DNA of 64,000 bases from Planomicrobium soli (GCF_003014655.1 NZ_PYAT01000008.1:1-64000), one strand, 5' to 3'. Shown: positions 1 to 10,520, counted from the stretch's first letter. The notes: generated by a model not told the origin, from the sequence alone. Numbers and translations are program-made.

Positions 1-27
1 CAATGAAAACCTGCAAAAGTCGCAAAT

Positions 28-138
28 GGAGCGGAAGGCGGCGACTCCAGCGGGACCAGCGCGAGCCGAAGACCCTGGACAGAGCGAAGCGAAGGGAGCG
101 GCTGAGGCCGTGCCCGCGGAAAGCGTCCGCCTGGAGCA
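28..138 (-). repeat. Interspersed GC-rich element, copy 1
   Basis: This copy is inverted relative to the copies near 27.6 and 41.2 kb. Read on the minus strand it has a left end containing GCGGACGCTTTCCGCGGG and a right end containing TCCCGCTGGAGTCGCCGCC. These ends are imperfect inverted repeats of one another, and the interior is less conserved. It lies beyond the recD2 terminators and holds no credible gene. Elements with these ends are widespread between genes in Bacillaceae and Planococcaceae; I do not know an established name or function. Confidence 0.75.
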
Positions 139-143
139 AAATG

Positions 144-202
144 AAAAAAGCTGCCGAGAGTTTCTCGACAGCCTGTAAAAAAGCGCCCACGGGCGCTTTT
201 TT
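144..202 (-). terminator. Tandem terminators of recD2
   Basis: Two consecutive hairpins follow recD2. One is a perfect GCGCCC/GGGCGC stem with T runs on both strands (177-202). The second has a GCTG-CGAGA stem followed by a T run on the minus strand (144-172). They probably end the cymR-iscS-mnmA-yrrB-recD2 transcription unit. Confidence 0.8.
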
Positions 203-208
203 CCTTTC

Positions 209-2614
209 CTATGCTTCCAAAAAATCACGCGGCGTAACGCCTTCCATTCCGATCAACGGATGGATGGCATGGGCATTGTCAGCTGTTAAGCTTGCCGGTC
301 CAGTTTCTTCGGGGTTGGTTTCCGTTTTTGTTTCAGGTTCGGCTTGGGAAACCGCCAGGCGATCTTTCAGCGTCGTCATCCGTTTGGTGTCATCCGTGCG
401 TTCCACGCCGAAACGGAATACGCTCGGATCACCGCAAAGAATCAGAAAGTCCTTGCTTCTTGTAATTCCGGTATACAGCAAATTGCGCCGCAGCATTTTC
501 ATATAGCCGCGGACGACCGGCATGATGACTGTCGGGAATTCCGAGCCTTGCGCTTTATGAATCGAGCAGCAATATGCAAGCGTCAGTTGATTCAAGTCGC
601 TGCGCTCGTATGTCACTTCGATGCCATCAAAAGACGCTACAAGCATATCCTGTTTCTCTACAGTTTCTTTCGCTTTCATGATAGCGACAACTTCGCCCAT
701 ATCGCCGTTAAACACATTGCTTTCCGGCTGATTGACAAGCTGGAGTATTTTATCGCCGATCCGGTAAGTGATATCGCCGAAAACGAGCTCTTTCCGCTTG
801 CCGTCCTGATTCGGATTGACCATTTCCTGAATCATCCGGTTTAATGCATCAATGCCGGCCGGCCCCTTGTACATCGGTGCGAGCACTTGGATGTCTTTGA
901 TCGAGTGGCCTTTCGATAAGGCGCTTTTCACGACTTTTTCAACAACTGTCGGAATTTGCTCGGCTCCCGCTTTGATGAACGAACGGTCTGAGGTTTTTGC
1001 TGTAATATCTGCGGGCAATTGGCCGTTTTTCATTTGGTGAGCAAGTTCAATGATCGAGGAACCGGACGATTGCCGGTAGATATCTTTCAATTCGACCGTC
1101 GGAATGCGCTTCGAATCGAGCAAATCCCGGAGCACTTGGCCTGGTCCGACAGGCGGCAACTGGTCCTGGTCACCCACAAAAATGATTTGTGCGTCTTCCG
1201 GGACAGCTTTTAAAAGTTGATGTGCAAGCCAGGTGTCAACCATCGACATTTCATCGATGATGATCAATTTGCCATCGATTTCCTTCTCGGTTTCCTCTTC
1301 TTTTTCCTGGCCATTAAAACCGAGCAACCGGTGGATGGTCATTGCCGGCAGTTCGGTCGACTCGCTCAGGCGTTTTGCAGCACGGCCAGTCGGAGCCGCC
1401 AAAATAATCGGAAACGGTTCTTTTTTCTTGGCATAATCTTTCGGATCAAGCGAAAGGCCATGCAGCTCCGCGTATACTTCGACCAATCCTCTGACAACGG
1501 TCGTCTTCCCGGTTCCCGGTCCGCCGGTCAAAATCATCACCGAGGAATTGATGCTCGAGTCGATCGCTTCAATTTGCGTTTCGGCGTAATTGACGCCAAG
1601 ACGCTCTTCCGCTTCGCCGAGTGCACGCCGCACTTCGGAGGCCGGAAAACGGTCGCGGTTTTCCTGGGATGCAAGCAAGGTCTCGAGCTTTGTCGCTATT
1701 CCAACTTCGGAATAGTAAAGGGACGGCAAATAAAGCCGCGTTTCTTCGCCAGCCACTTTGCCTTCTTCGTTCAATTCGATCATCGCCTTCGAAACCGCTT
1801 CGATGGAGATTTCTTCGCGCTGGCTCGTTTCAAGCAGCTGCTTAACAAGTGGAATAAGCGTTTTCGCATCAACAAAGACATGGCCTTCCGATAACGATGC
1901 CTGGTTCAATAAGTGCAGAATCGACGCTTTGATGCGGTCTGGATGGCTGCCGGTAATGCCTAGTTTCGCGCCAAGTTCATCTGCCCGCTGAAAACCGATG
2001 CCTTCGATTTCTTCAATAAGACGAAACGGATTTTTTGTTAAAAGGTCGATCGTTTCTTCACGGTATGCCTGGTAGATGCGCATGCCGACTTGCGGGCCAA
2101 AGCCCCAGTCGTTCAACTGGATCATGACCCGTTCAAGCCCAAGATTCATTTGCAAAGTTGCGCGGATATTGTCTTTTTTGTCATCTGATAGCCGCGGAAC
2201 GGCATCAAGCGCTTCCGGGTCCTCCAGAATCTTTTTAATGGCGTCTTTCCCAAGCTTTTTGACAATGGTCTCGGCAGTTTTTCTGCCGATGCCGTTAAAC
2301 ATATCGCTTGATAAATAATGGATGATGCCTTGTTCGGTTTCCGGCACTTCTTTGGTGAATGTCTCGACCTGAAATTGAACTCCGTATTTTGGATGGTTTT
2401 TGACCAATCCGGTGAAACGGTATTGTTCTTCCATCGATAACTGGGGGAAATAGCCGGAAACAATGATTTCTTTTTCTTCATACGAGGTGTTTGTTTGTTG
2501 GATTTTCACTTTTGCGATGGAAAATAAATTATCGGGATTGTGAAAAATAGAAACGACCGGACGTCCCAGCACAAACTGAACTTCTTCTTGAAACAAATCG
2601 ATCTGCCCTGCCAT
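209..2614 (-). CDS. recD2: RecD2 family ATP-dependent 5'-3' DNA helicase
   Basis: RecD2 is an SF1B helicase that acts in DNA repair and replication without RecBC in Gram-positive bacteria. The 801-residue length matches the family. Visible motifs include the helix-hairpin-helix region near residues 90-210, Walker A GGPGTGKTT (about residue 365), Walker B IIIDEMSMVD, the motif GDQDQLPPVGPG, and a C-terminal UvrD-like part with SIHKAQGSEF and YTGITRS. The ATG is preceded by AAAGGAGG. It is the last gene of a minus-strand cluster, 23 bp after the TPR gene, the usual position in Bacillales. Confidence 0.95.
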   Translation of the reverse strand: MAGQIDLFQEEVQFVLGRPVVSIFHNPDNLFSIAKVKIQQTNTSYEEKEIIVSGYFPQLSMEEQYRFTGLVKNHPKYGVQFQVETFTKEVPETEQGIIHYLSSDMFNGIGRKTAETIVKKLGKDAIKKILEDPEALDAVPRLSDDKKDNIRATLQMNLGLERVMIQLNDWGFGPQVGMRIYQAYREETIDLLTKNPFRLIEEIEGIGFQRADELGAKLGITGSHPDRIKASILHLLNQASLSEGHVFVDAKTLIPLVKQLLETSQREEISIEAVSKAMIELNEEGKVAGEETRLYLPSLYYSEVGIATKLETLLASQENRDRFPASEVRRALGEAEERLGVNYAETQIEAIDSSINSSVMILTGGPGTGKTTVVRGLVEVYAELHGLSLDPKDYAKKKEPFPIILAAPTGRAAKRLSESTELPAMTIHRLLGFNGQEKEEETEKEIDGKLIIIDEMSMVDTWLAHQLLKAVPEDAQIIFVGDQDQLPPVGPGQVLRDLLDSKRIPTVELKDIYRQSSGSSIIELAHQMKNGQLPADITAKTSDRSFIKAGAEQIPTVVEKVVKSALSKGHSIKDIQVLAPMYKGPAGIDALNRMIQEMVNPNQDGKRKELVFGDITYRIGDKILQLVNQPESNVFNGDMGEVVAIMKAKETVEKQDMLVASFDGIEVTYERSDLNQLTLAYCCSIHKAQGSEFPTVIMPVVRGYMKMLRRNLLYTGITRSKDFLILCGDPSVFRFGVERTDDTKRMTTLKDRLAVSQAEPETKTETNPEETGPASLTADNAHAIHPLIGMEGVTPRDFLEA

Positions 2615-2637
2615 GCCAGCCGCCTCCTTTCACTTTT

Positions 2638-3294
2638 TTAAAGCTGTGTTTTTATCATATCGTACGCATAGCGCGCCATTTCATTGTTTTCATCCAATGT
2701 ATACGCTTGTTCCAAATGATAAAGCGCATCGTTCGTGCGATTTGTTGAGACCGCGTATAGAACACCCAGGTTGTAGTGAGCATCCGAATTGCCCGGCTCT
2801 TGCTCTACTACTTTTCGGAATTGCGGCTCCGCAAGATCGAACAACTCCATTGAAGCGAGCATAATGCCGTAGCTCAAGCGGGCTGGAACATCATTTTCAT
2901 CCAATTCCACTGCTCGCTGCAAATACGGCAGCGCCAATTTCGGCTGATTGAGCCGCTCTAAGCATTTGCCGATCATAAAATGTGCATCAGCGCCCTCGAG
3001 CCCGTACTGTACCGCTTTTTCATAAAGTTTAAGCGCTTCTTCATAGCGTTCAGCATTGAAATATAAGTTTGCCAATCCGTAATAAGCGGTCGCAGAAGTT
3101 TCATCAAGCGTGAGCGCTTTTTGAAAAAAGCGCTCTGCCCGTTCCACGTCGTCCATCGACGTCAAGACATGCCCAAAATTGATATAGCCTAGCGGGTTGT
3201 TTGGTTGTTCTTCGATTGCCTGCGTGAATGCCTTGATCGCTTCTTCAGTATTGCCTTCTTGAAGCGCTCTAATACCGATTTCATTGTAATTCAT
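2638..3294 (-). CDS. yrrB: TPR-repeat protein (YrrB-like)
   Basis: This 218-residue cytoplasmic protein consists almost entirely of tetratricopeptide repeats, with units such as GYINFGHV, AYYGLANLYFN, AHFMIGKCLE and AHYNLGVLY at about 34-residue spacing. TPRs mediate protein-protein contacts. The B. subtilis homologue YrrB sits in the same place between mnmA and recD2 and has no settled function; its position suggests a role near tRNA thiolation. The start has a good GGAGAG ribosome binding site. No signal peptide or membrane segment is seen. Confidence 0.85.
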   Translation of the reverse strand: MNYNEIGIRALQEGNTEEAIKAFTQAIEEQPNNPLGYINFGHVLTSMDDVERAERFFQKALTLDETSATAYYGLANLYFNAERYEEALKLYEKAVQYGLEGADAHFMIGKCLERLNQPKLALPYLQRAVELDENDVPARLSYGIMLASMELFDLAEPQFRKVVEQEPGNSDAHYNLGVLYAVSTNRTNDALYHLEQAYTLDENNEMARYAYDMIKTQL

Positions 3295-3308
3295 GTTTTT
3301 CTCTCCTA

Positions 3309-4427
<1,119 letters not shown>

Positions 4428-4440
4428 TTATCTCACCTTT

Positions 4441-5574
4441 TCACTTAAGCGCTAAACGCTTGCTGATTTGGGCTGTTTTTTCAGCCGCTTGTATAATGTC
4501 TTGTTCAGTCAGCCCGATGCCAAAACTAAAACGGATGGAATTGCGGCTTTGTTCCGCTTTTTCGCCGTACATCGCCACCAAAACATGTGACGGATCAATC
4601 GAACCCGCTGTACAAGCAGATCCGCTTGACGCAGAGATACCGGCCAAATCGAGGTTTACTAAGAAAGACTCGATATCGATGCCGGGTATGCTTAAATTCA
4701 GTATATGAGGCATTTGATGGCTGCCATTTTCATAGAAATTAACGCCTTCTCCTTCAAGAATGGCTTTGAACATCTCTTTGAATCCGTTGTAAAGTGCCCA
4801 TTTCTCTTCTTTTTCTTCCAAAGAAATGGCGACAGCTTTTGCAAAAGCGATGACGCCCGGCACATTTTCCGTACCGGCGCGGCGTTTGCGTTCTTGTTCG
4901 CCGCCGATCAATTGAGGCGCAAGCTGCGTGCCTTTGCGCTGATAAAGGAACCCGATGCCTTTCGGTCCGTTCAGTTTATGTGCAGATACTGACAATAAAT
5001 CCACATTCAACGTTTCCACATCGATCGGTAAAATGCCATAAGCCTGTACTGCATCGGTATGGAAAGTGACGTCCGTACCCTTCAGCAATTCACCGATTTC
5101 CGCAATGGGCTGCATTGTGCCAACTTCATTATTGCCCAGCATGACCGTCACTAAAATTGTATCGTCACGGAGCGCTTTTTTCACGTCTTCTGCCTCGACA
5201 CGGCCATTTACGTCAACCGGCAGGTAAGTAACCTCATAGCCTTCACGCTCCAGTTTGGCGCATGCGTGCAAAACGGCATGGTGTTCAATAGCAGATGTGA
5301 TGATGTGTTTGCCCTGTTTTTTCGCTGCCGTACCAAAAATCGCCAAATTGTCGGCTTCCGTTCCACCGCTGGTGATGATTATTTCCGCATCGCCTGCGTT
5401 GATGCTTTCCGCAAAAACACGGCGCGCGTCATCCAATGCTTTTCGCGCCGTTCTTCCGGAACTATGGATGCTTGACGGATTTCCGTAAACTGTACCGAGC
5501 GCGCCTGCAAACGCCTCAACCACTTCCGGATGCACCGGAGAAGTAGCCGCATGGTCTAAATAAATTCGGTTCAT
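4441..5574 (-). CDS. iscS: Cysteine desulfurase (IscS/NifS class, YrvO-like)
   Basis: This PLP enzyme converts cysteine to alanine and a protein persulfide. The PLP lysine lies in SVSAHKLNGPKG, the N-terminal YLDHAATSPVHPEV is typical of the family, and the catalytic cysteine lies in the loop SSGSACTAGS. At 377 residues it is normal length. Its place between cymR and mnmA points to a role in tRNA 2-thiolation and cysteine/sulfur homeostasis rather than bulk Fe-S assembly by SufS. Confidence 0.95.
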   Translation of the reverse strand: MNRIYLDHAATSPVHPEVVEAFAGALGTVYGNPSSIHSSGRTARKALDDARRVFAESINAGDAEIIITSGGTEADNLAIFGTAAKKQGKHIITSAIEHHAVLHACAKLEREGYEVTYLPVDVNGRVEAEDVKKALRDDTILVTVMLGNNEVGTMQPIAEIGELLKGTDVTFHTDAVQAYGILPIDVETLNVDLLSVSAHKLNGPKGIGFLYQRKGTQLAPQLIGGEQERKRRAGTENVPGVIAFAKAVAISLEEKEEKWALYNGFKEMFKAILEGEGVNFYENGSHQMPHILNLSIPGIDIESFLVNLDLAGISASSGSACTAGSIDPSHVLVAMYGEKAEQSRNSIRFSFGIGLTEQDIIQAAEKTAQISKRLALK

Positions 5575-5588
5575 TTCTTTAACTCCTT

Positions 5589-6005
5589 TTATATATAAAA
5601 CATGTAGTTTTCGTTTTCGCCATCCTGGTGATTTGCCAGATCATCAATAGTAGTTGTATCGAGTACATTTTTTACTGCATCGCGTATCCGTACCCACAGC
5701 TCACGCTGCGGCTGGGCTTCATCATCGATGCCTTCGACCGGTTGAATCGGGCCTTCCAGGACCCGTATCACATCTCCGGCTGAAATTTCCTTCGGCGAAC
5801 GCGTCAGCATGTAGCCGCCGTAAGCTCCCCGCACACTTTTCACCAGCCCCGAGTTCCGGAGCGGCGCGACTAGCTGCTCTAAATAAGCTTCCGACAATTC
5901 GTAGTCGGCAGCAATTTTCCGGAGCGGCACCGGGCCTTCTCCATATTCTTTTCCTAACGCGATCATTATGGTCAAGCCGTAACGGCCTTTTGTCGATATT
6001 TTCAT
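5589..6005 (-). CDS. cymR: Rrf2-family regulator CymR
   Basis: CymR represses cysteine-metabolism genes in Bacillales, working with cysteine synthase CysK as co-repressor partner. The 138-residue protein starts MKISTKGRYGLTIM, with the Rrf2 winged helix in the first 80 residues (SEAYLEQLVAPLRNSGLVKSVRGAYGGY). It has no cysteines, so it is not an Fe-S sensor of the IscR/NsrR type. It is the first gene of the cymR-iscS-mnmA cluster and is divergent from rarA. Confidence 0.92.
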   Translation of the reverse strand: MKISTKGRYGLTIMIALGKEYGEGPVPLRKIAADYELSEAYLEQLVAPLRNSGLVKSVRGAYGGYMLTRSPKEISAGDVIRVLEGPIQPVEGIDDEAQPQRELWVRIRDAVKNVLDTTTIDDLANHQDGENENYMFYI

Positions 6006-6138
6006 GGTTACACCTCAAAGTTATATTCCATTATTCTTCAAATCAGTATAGCATATTTAGACAGAATGGACTTGCAATGACTTTTCAAAGTTGACGCGAT
6101 ATACTGATAGAATTGATGTACGGAAGGAGTTTTTTAGT

Positions 6139-7428
6139 TTGCAGAACGAACCTTTGGCATACCGGATGCGTCCAAGGACGATCGATGAAGTGGTCGGTCA
6201 GCAAGATGTTATTGGGCCCCAAACCGCGCTTTACAAAATGATCAAGAACGGCCATATTCCGTCCATGCTCTTGTACGGCGAGCCGGGTATCGGAAAAACG
6301 TCGATTGCCCACGCTATCGCCGGCACATCAAAACTGCCGTTCATCGCCCTGAATGCAACGACGTCAGGCAAAAAAGACGTTGAAGACGTCGTCACCGAAT
6401 CGAGGATGACCGGCAAAGTTCTGCTGTTCCTGGACGAAATCCACCGCTTTAACAAACTCCAGCAAGACGCGCTCTTGCCCCATGTTGAAAGCGGGTCGAT
6501 CATTTTGATCGGCGCAACAACAGAAAATCCGTTCCACGACGTCAATCCGGCCATCAGATCGCGCTGCGGCGAAATAAAGCAGCTGAAGCGATTGACGCAG
6601 GAAGATGTTGCCCAATTGTTAAAAAGTGCATTGGAGGACCCAAAACGCGGCCTTGGCAGCCAAGAAATCTCCATCGCACCGGAACAAATTGAACGCATTG
6701 CATCAGGTTCGAACGGCGATGCCCGAAAAGCCCTGACGATGCTCGAATCAATTGTCATGGCTTCGGATGAAGAGGACGGCAAAACAATCGTCGACAATAG
6801 CATCATCGAACAGATGATGAAGCGAATTGGCGTCTTCGGCGACAAAAAAGGATCACATTACTTCAACTTGTTGTCAGCGCTCCAAAAATCGGTGCGCGGG
6901 AGCGACATCAACGCTGCCATGTATTATTTAGCACATCTGCTAGAAAACGGTGATCTGACAGCGGTGACGCGCCGCTTGCTTGTCATGGCCTACGAAGACA
7001 TCGGCCTCGCCAATCCAGCGGTCGGCGGCCATGTGCTCGCCGCTTGCCAGGCAGCTGACCGCCTCGGCTTGCCGGAAGCACGCATCCCGCTTGCCCAGGC
7101 AGTTGCCGAGATGTGCTTGTCCGAGAAATCCAACTCGGCCTATAAAGCAATTGATGCGGCAACTTCCGCCATCCATAAAGGCCAGACCGGCGATATTCCG
7201 ATGCATCTTCGCGATGCCCATTATGCCGGCAGTTCGGACCTTGGGCATGTTGGCTATCGTTACCCCCACGACACACCGATCGGTTCTTTTGGCGGCTGGG
7301 TAGATCAGGACTATCTACCTGCTGAAATCAAATCAGCCGAATACTATAAACCGGTCATTGCCGGTGAAGAAAAAAAGTTCGCGGGCATTTACGAAAAATT
7401 AAAGACGTTCCGAAAGAAAAAACGTTAA
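6139..7428 (+). CDS. rarA: Replication-associated recombination protein A (RarA/MgsA AAA+ ATPase)
   Basis: RarA is a AAA+ ATPase related to clamp loaders that acts at stalled replication forks. Walker A is GEPGIGKTS, Walker B LLFLDEIHRFN, with the family signature EPLAYRMRP at the N-terminus and the C-terminal tetramerisation region DIPMHLRDAHY. I place the start at the TTG at 6139: GGAAGGAG lies 9 bp upstream and known homologues begin at PLAYRMRP. An in-frame TTG at 6091 would add 16 unlikely residues. Resulting length is 429 residues. Confidence 0.93.
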   Translation: MQNEPLAYRMRPRTIDEVVGQQDVIGPQTALYKMIKNGHIPSMLLYGEPGIGKTSIAHAIAGTSKLPFIALNATTSGKKDVEDVVTESRMTGKVLLFLDEIHRFNKLQQDALLPHVESGSIILIGATTENPFHDVNPAIRSRCGEIKQLKRLTQEDVAQLLKSALEDPKRGLGSQEISIAPEQIERIASGSNGDARKALTMLESIVMASDEEDGKTIVDNSIIEQMMKRIGVFGDKKGSHYFNLLSALQKSVRGSDINAAMYYLAHLLENGDLTAVTRRLLVMAYEDIGLANPAVGGHVLAACQAADRLGLPEARIPLAQAVAEMCLSEKSNSAYKAIDAATSAIHKGQTGDIPMHLRDAHYAGSSDLGHVGYRYPHDTPIGSFGGWVDQDYLPAEIKSAEYYKPVIAGEEKKFAGIYEKLKTFRKKKR

Positions 7429-7433
7429 ATCAG

Positions 7434-7466
7434 AGCCATTTCCTTTTAAGGAGATGGCTTTTTTTG
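7434..7466 (+). terminator. rarA terminator
   Basis: The stem GCCATTTCC / GGAGATGGC with a short loop is followed by a run of seven T on the plus strand, directly after the rarA stop codon. Confidence 0.85.
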
Positions 7467-7480
7467 TGCTTTCGAGAACC

Positions 7481-7608
7481 TTATGCACGCTTACAAAATT
7501 TTGTGCACGCTCCAGAGAAAATACGCACGTTCAGTGAAAAATACGCACGCTTACGAAAAAATACGCACGTTTAAAAATTTTTACGCACGTTCACCACTAT
7601 TTTGCACA
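7481..7608. repeat. Tandem array with 20-bp period (array A)
   Basis: Six successive units begin at 7481, 7501, 7521, 7541, 7561 and 7581, with a partial one at 7601. The conserved core is ATACGCACGYT and the remaining 9 bp vary but are A-rich. The period is exactly 20 bp throughout. The array fills the gap between the facing terminators of rarA and tcdA and shows no open reading frame of interest. Confidence 0.85.
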
Positions 7609-7640
7609 GAAAAACCGGCTCAACTTTCGAGCCGGTTTTT
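7609..7640 (-). terminator. tcdA terminator (bidirectional)
   Basis: A perfect hairpin, AAAAACCGGCTC-loop-GAGCCGGTTTTT, abuts the tcdA stop codon. The stem has A/T runs on both sides and can work on either strand. Confidence 0.88.
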
Positions 7641-8405
7641 CTAGTTTGTGCGAACCCGTTGGATCGGGATGTTTTTTGTAATATCGTTTATGACCCAGCT
7701 GGCGGCAATCAAACCAACCGCAGATGGTGTGAAGGCATTGGAGCTCGGCGGCATCTGGGCTTTGCGGATAGCAGCGCCTGGTTTGCCGACAGTCTCTACG
7801 ACATCTTCCCGCACGACAATCGGGCTTTCATCAGAAAATACGACAGGAATGCCTTTTTTGATGCCTGCATCACGCAATTTTTTGCGGATGATTTTTGCTA
7901 ATGGATCCGTATGCGTTTTAGAGATGTCTGCAATCTGAAAGCGCGTTGGATCGGTCTTGTTTGCCGCGCCCATGCTTGCGATGATTTTTACTCCACGCTT
8001 GTAGCATTCCTGCATCAAATGGACCTTGTAGATCATCGTATCGGATGCATCAATCACGTAGTCTGGATTGTAGCTGAAAAATTCTTCATATGTTTCTTCC
8101 GTATAGAACATATGTAATGAAATAACTTCGCAATCTTCATTAACATCAGCAATGCGCCGTTTCATCACTTCCGCCTTGGATTGGCCGACTGTTGACAGGT
8201 TGGCCACCAGCTGGCGATTGATGTTGGTAATGTCCACATTGTCTTTGTCGACAAGAATGATTCTGCCTACACCGCTGCGAGCACAAGCTTCTGCAGCGAA
8301 TGATCCCACTCCGCCAACTCCAAGAATTGCAACGGTTGCATTTTTAACTAAATTCAAGCCTTCTTTGCCTATTGCCAGTTCGTTCCGAGAAAATTGATGT
8401 AACAT
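7641..8405 (-). CDS. tcdA: tRNA threonylcarbamoyladenosine dehydratase (TcdA/CsdL, YrvM)
   Basis: TcdA is an E1-like enzyme that cyclises t6A37 to ct6A in ANN-decoding tRNAs using ATP. The nucleotide-binding motif GVGGVGSFAAEA lies near residue 32, followed by LVDKDNVDITNINRQ, the ThiF/MoeB signature. The ATG at 8405 (MLHQFSRNELAIGKEG) matches homologues and has AGGAAG just upstream; a TTG at 8423 would give six extra residues and is less likely. Length 254 residues. It is a single-gene unit downstream of the 6S RNA gene. Confidence 0.93.
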   Translation of the reverse strand: MLHQFSRNELAIGKEGLNLVKNATVAILGVGGVGSFAAEACARSGVGRIILVDKDNVDITNINRQLVANLSTVGQSKAEVMKRRIADVNEDCEVISLHMFYTEETYEEFFSYNPDYVIDASDTMIYKVHLMQECYKRGVKIIASMGAANKTDPTRFQIADISKTHTDPLAKIIRKKLRDAGIKKGIPVVFSDESPIVVREDVVETVGKPGAAIRKAQMPPSSNAFTPSAVGLIAASWVINDITKNIPIQRVRTN

Positions 8406-8454
8406 GATCTTCCTGCCCTTCAAATGGAATCGGTGTACCCCAAATTATACACAT

Positions 8455-8485
8455 AAAAAATCCCTCCGACAAATTGAAGGAGGGA
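8455..8485 (-). terminator. Terminator downstream of 6S RNA gene
   Basis: The minus-strand hairpin TCCCTCC/GGAGGGA is followed by six T. It lies about 20 nt after the 6S RNA 3' stem and before tcdA, so it should end the 6S transcript (and any aspS read-through). Confidence 0.8.
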
Positions 8486-8503
8486 GATAAAGTTTAAGTT
8501 GAT

Positions 8504-8690
8504 AAAGAATCCCAATCGTGCCGTCTTTTTTGGTGCTCATCGCTTTGAACCCGCTTCTAGCAGGTGGGTGACCTCTTCATCACTTTTAACTTCCGGTGAG
8601 GGCATGTTAGCCATGACGAAATTCAGTCTCCCGACGACAAAATGTTGGGTCAAAACTGAATTGCTGAAAACGAACACATCAGGATTCTTT
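8504..8690 (-). ncRNA. ssrS: 6S RNA
   Basis: 6S RNA binds housekeeping RNA polymerase by mimicking an open promoter. The predicted 187-nt RNA starts AAAGAATCCTGATGTG and ends with GGGATTCTTT, forming a closing stem of at least nine perfect pairs (8682-8690 with 8504-8512). Internal blocks characteristic of Bacillales 6S RNA are present, such as TTTTGACCCAACATTTTGTC, CATGGCTAACATGCC and CACCTGCTAGAAGCGGGTTC. Its position between aspS and tcdA (yrvM) is, as I recall, that of B. subtilis 6S-1 RNA (bsrA). Recognition is by sequence and fold as read by eye. Confidence 0.9.
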
Positions 8691-8699
8691 AATAACTAG

Positions 8700-8728
8700 A
8701 TATTAGCACATCTTCACGGAATAGACAA
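8700..8728 (-). promoter_or_regulatory. Promoter of the 6S RNA gene
   Basis: On the minus strand, -35 TTGTCT (8723-8728) and -10 TAATAT (8700-8705) are separated by 17 bp, with an extended TGC just before the -10. This predicts initiation near 8690-8693, exactly where the 6S closing stem begins. The promoter overlaps the region just after the aspS stop codon. Confidence 0.8.
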
Positions 8729-8733
8729 ATGTT

Positions 8734-10518
8734 TTAATCTGAAACTTTTTGATTATTCTGTTCTTTGGCCGATAGGCTTAATTCCTCAAGCTGCGCTTGC
8801 GACACAGGGCTTGGAGCGTTTGTCAAAAGGTCGCTGGCACTTGCGGTTTTCGGGAATGCGATTGTGTCGCGAAGGTTTGTGCTTCCAGAAAGCAGCATAA
8901 CCAAGCGGTCCAATCCGAACGCAATTCCGCCGTGTGGTGGCGTTCCGTATTCGAAAGCTTCCATCAGGAAACCGAACTGCTCTTTCGCCTCTTCGTCCGA
9001 AAAGCCAAGGACGCTGAACATTTTTTCTTGGATGTCGCGGCGGTAGATACGTGAAGAACCTCCACCCAGTTCATAGCCGTTCAGCACCAAGTCATATGCT
9101 TGGGCCCGGACACTTGCCGGATCTGTCTCCAATTTGTCGAGGTCTTCTTCAAACGGCATCGTGAACGGATGGTGAGCTGCAAAATAGCGGCCTGCTTTAT
9201 CATCGTATTCAAACAATGGCCAGTCTGTGATCCATAAGAATTTATAGACTGAGTTGTCAATCAATCCGAGCTCTTTGCCGAATTTCAAGCGGAGTGCTCC
9301 GAGTGCATCGGCGACAACGGATGCTGAATCAGCAACAAACAACAGCAGATCTCCCGCTTCCGCTTCTGCCCGTGTGATTAACGCTGCAGATGCTTCGCCT
9401 TCGAAAAACTTTGCAATCGGGCCTTTTACGCCTTCTTCTTCCACTTTCAGCCAAGCCAACCCTTTAGCGCCATATACCGCGGCAAATTCACCAAGTGCAT
9501 CGATGTCTTTGCGCGAATAGTTGGCGGCAACGCCTTTAACGTTGATCAATTTTACTTGGCCGCCATTTTCAACAGCACCTGAAAATACCTTGAATGCAGA
9601 ATCTTTGACCAGATCCGAAACGTTAATGAGTTCTAAACCGAAACGAACATCCGGCTTATCGGAACCGAACCGGTCCATCGCTTCTTTATAGCTCATGCGC
9701 TGGAACTTCGGTTCGATGCTGAGCCCCTTCACATCTTTCATCATTTGTACCATTAAGCGTTCATTTAACTGAATGATATCCTCCATTGTCTGGAAGCTAA
9801 GTTCCATATCGATTTGGGTGAATTCCGGCTGGCGGTCAGCGCGCAAGTCTTCATCTCGGAAACAGCGTGCGATTTGGTAATACTTATCAAATCCGGACAC
9901 CATCAGCATTTGTTTGAATAGCTGCGGCGATTGCGGAAGTGCGTAGAATTCGCCTTCATGAACACGGCTTGGCACCAAATAATCACGGGCGCCTTCCGGA
10001 GTGGATTTTGTCAAAATCGGCGTTTCCACTTCCAGGAAGCCTTCGCGGTCCAAGAAATTGCGGACAGACTTTGTAATGTCCGAGCGCATTTTAAACGTTT
10101 CAAACATTGCCGGACGGCGCAAGTCCAAATAACGGTATTTCAGACGCAGGTCTTCGCTGACGTCCGTGTTGTCTTCAATAGCAAATGGCGGGTTTTTCGC
10201 CGCATTGATGATTGCTGCATGGTCCACTTGCACTTCTACTTTGCCAGTCTTCATCGAAGTGTTCACTTGGCCATCCGATCTTGCAACAACTAGCCCTTCA
10301 ATGCTTACAACAAATTCATTGCGCAATTTTTCGCCGATTTCAGCGGCGCGTTCGGAAATTTTCGGGTTGAACACCACTTGTACAATGCCTGAGCGATCGC
10401 GTACGTCGACAAAAATCAACCCGCCCAAATCCCGGCGTTTTTGAACCCATCCTTTTAATGCGACGCGCTGGCCGATGACAGATTCGTTTACTTCTCCACT
10501 ATAATGCGATCTTGACAT
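8734..10518 (-). CDS. aspS: Aspartyl-tRNA synthetase
   Basis: This class II synthetase charges tRNA Asp. The 594-residue protein is the long bacterial type: OB-fold anticodon-binding domain (about 1-110, with [19 protein letters not shown]), catalytic core with [16 protein letters not shown] (motif 2), a GAD insertion domain (about 290-420), and motif 3 [14 protein letters not shown]. It follows hisS by 2 bp and is presumably co-transcribed from the T-box promoter. Whether it also charges tRNA Asn cannot be decided here. Confidence 0.96.
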   Translation of the reverse strand: MSRSHYSGEVNESVIGQRVALKGWVQKRRDLGGLIFVDVRDRSGIVQVVFNPKISERAAEIGEKLRNEFVVSIEGLVVARSDGQVNTSMKTGKVEVQVDHAAIINAAKNPPFAIEDNTDVSEDLRLKYRYLDLRRPAMFETFKMRSDITKSVRNFLDREGFLEVETPILTKSTPEGARDYLVPSRVHEGEFYALPQSPQLFKQMLMVSGFDKYYQIARCFRDEDLRADRQPEFTQIDMELSFQTMEDIIQLNERLMVQMMKDVKGLSIEPKFQRMSYKEAMDRFGSDKPDVRFGLELINVSDLVKDSAFKVFSGAVENGGQVKLINVKGVAANYSRKDIDALGEFAAVYGAKGLAWLKVEEEGVKGPIAKFFEGEASAALITRAEAEAGDLLLFVADSASVVADALGALRLKFGKELGLIDNSVYKFLWITDWPLFEYDDKAGRYFAAHHPFTMPFEEDLDKLETDPASVRAQAYDLVLNGYELGGGSSRIYRRDIQEKMFSVLGFSDEEAKEQFGFLMEAFEYGTPPHGGIAFGLDRLVMLLSGSTNLRDTIAFPKTASASDLLTNAPSPVSQAQLEELSLSAKEQNNQKVSD

Positions 10519-10520
10519 AA

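Noticed and set aside
3..506. Plus-strand open frame of 167 codons at the left edge
   Set aside because: It runs across the interspersed repeat, the recD2 terminators and antisense recD2; no homology or ribosome binding site.
7481..7608. CRISPR array
   Set aside because: Units are 20 bp with an 11-bp core and 9-bp remainder, far shorter than CRISPR repeats plus spacers, and no cas genes are present.
8499..8699. Small plus-strand protein of 66 residues
   Set aside because: It is antisense to the 6S RNA; the sequence is explained by the RNA structure.
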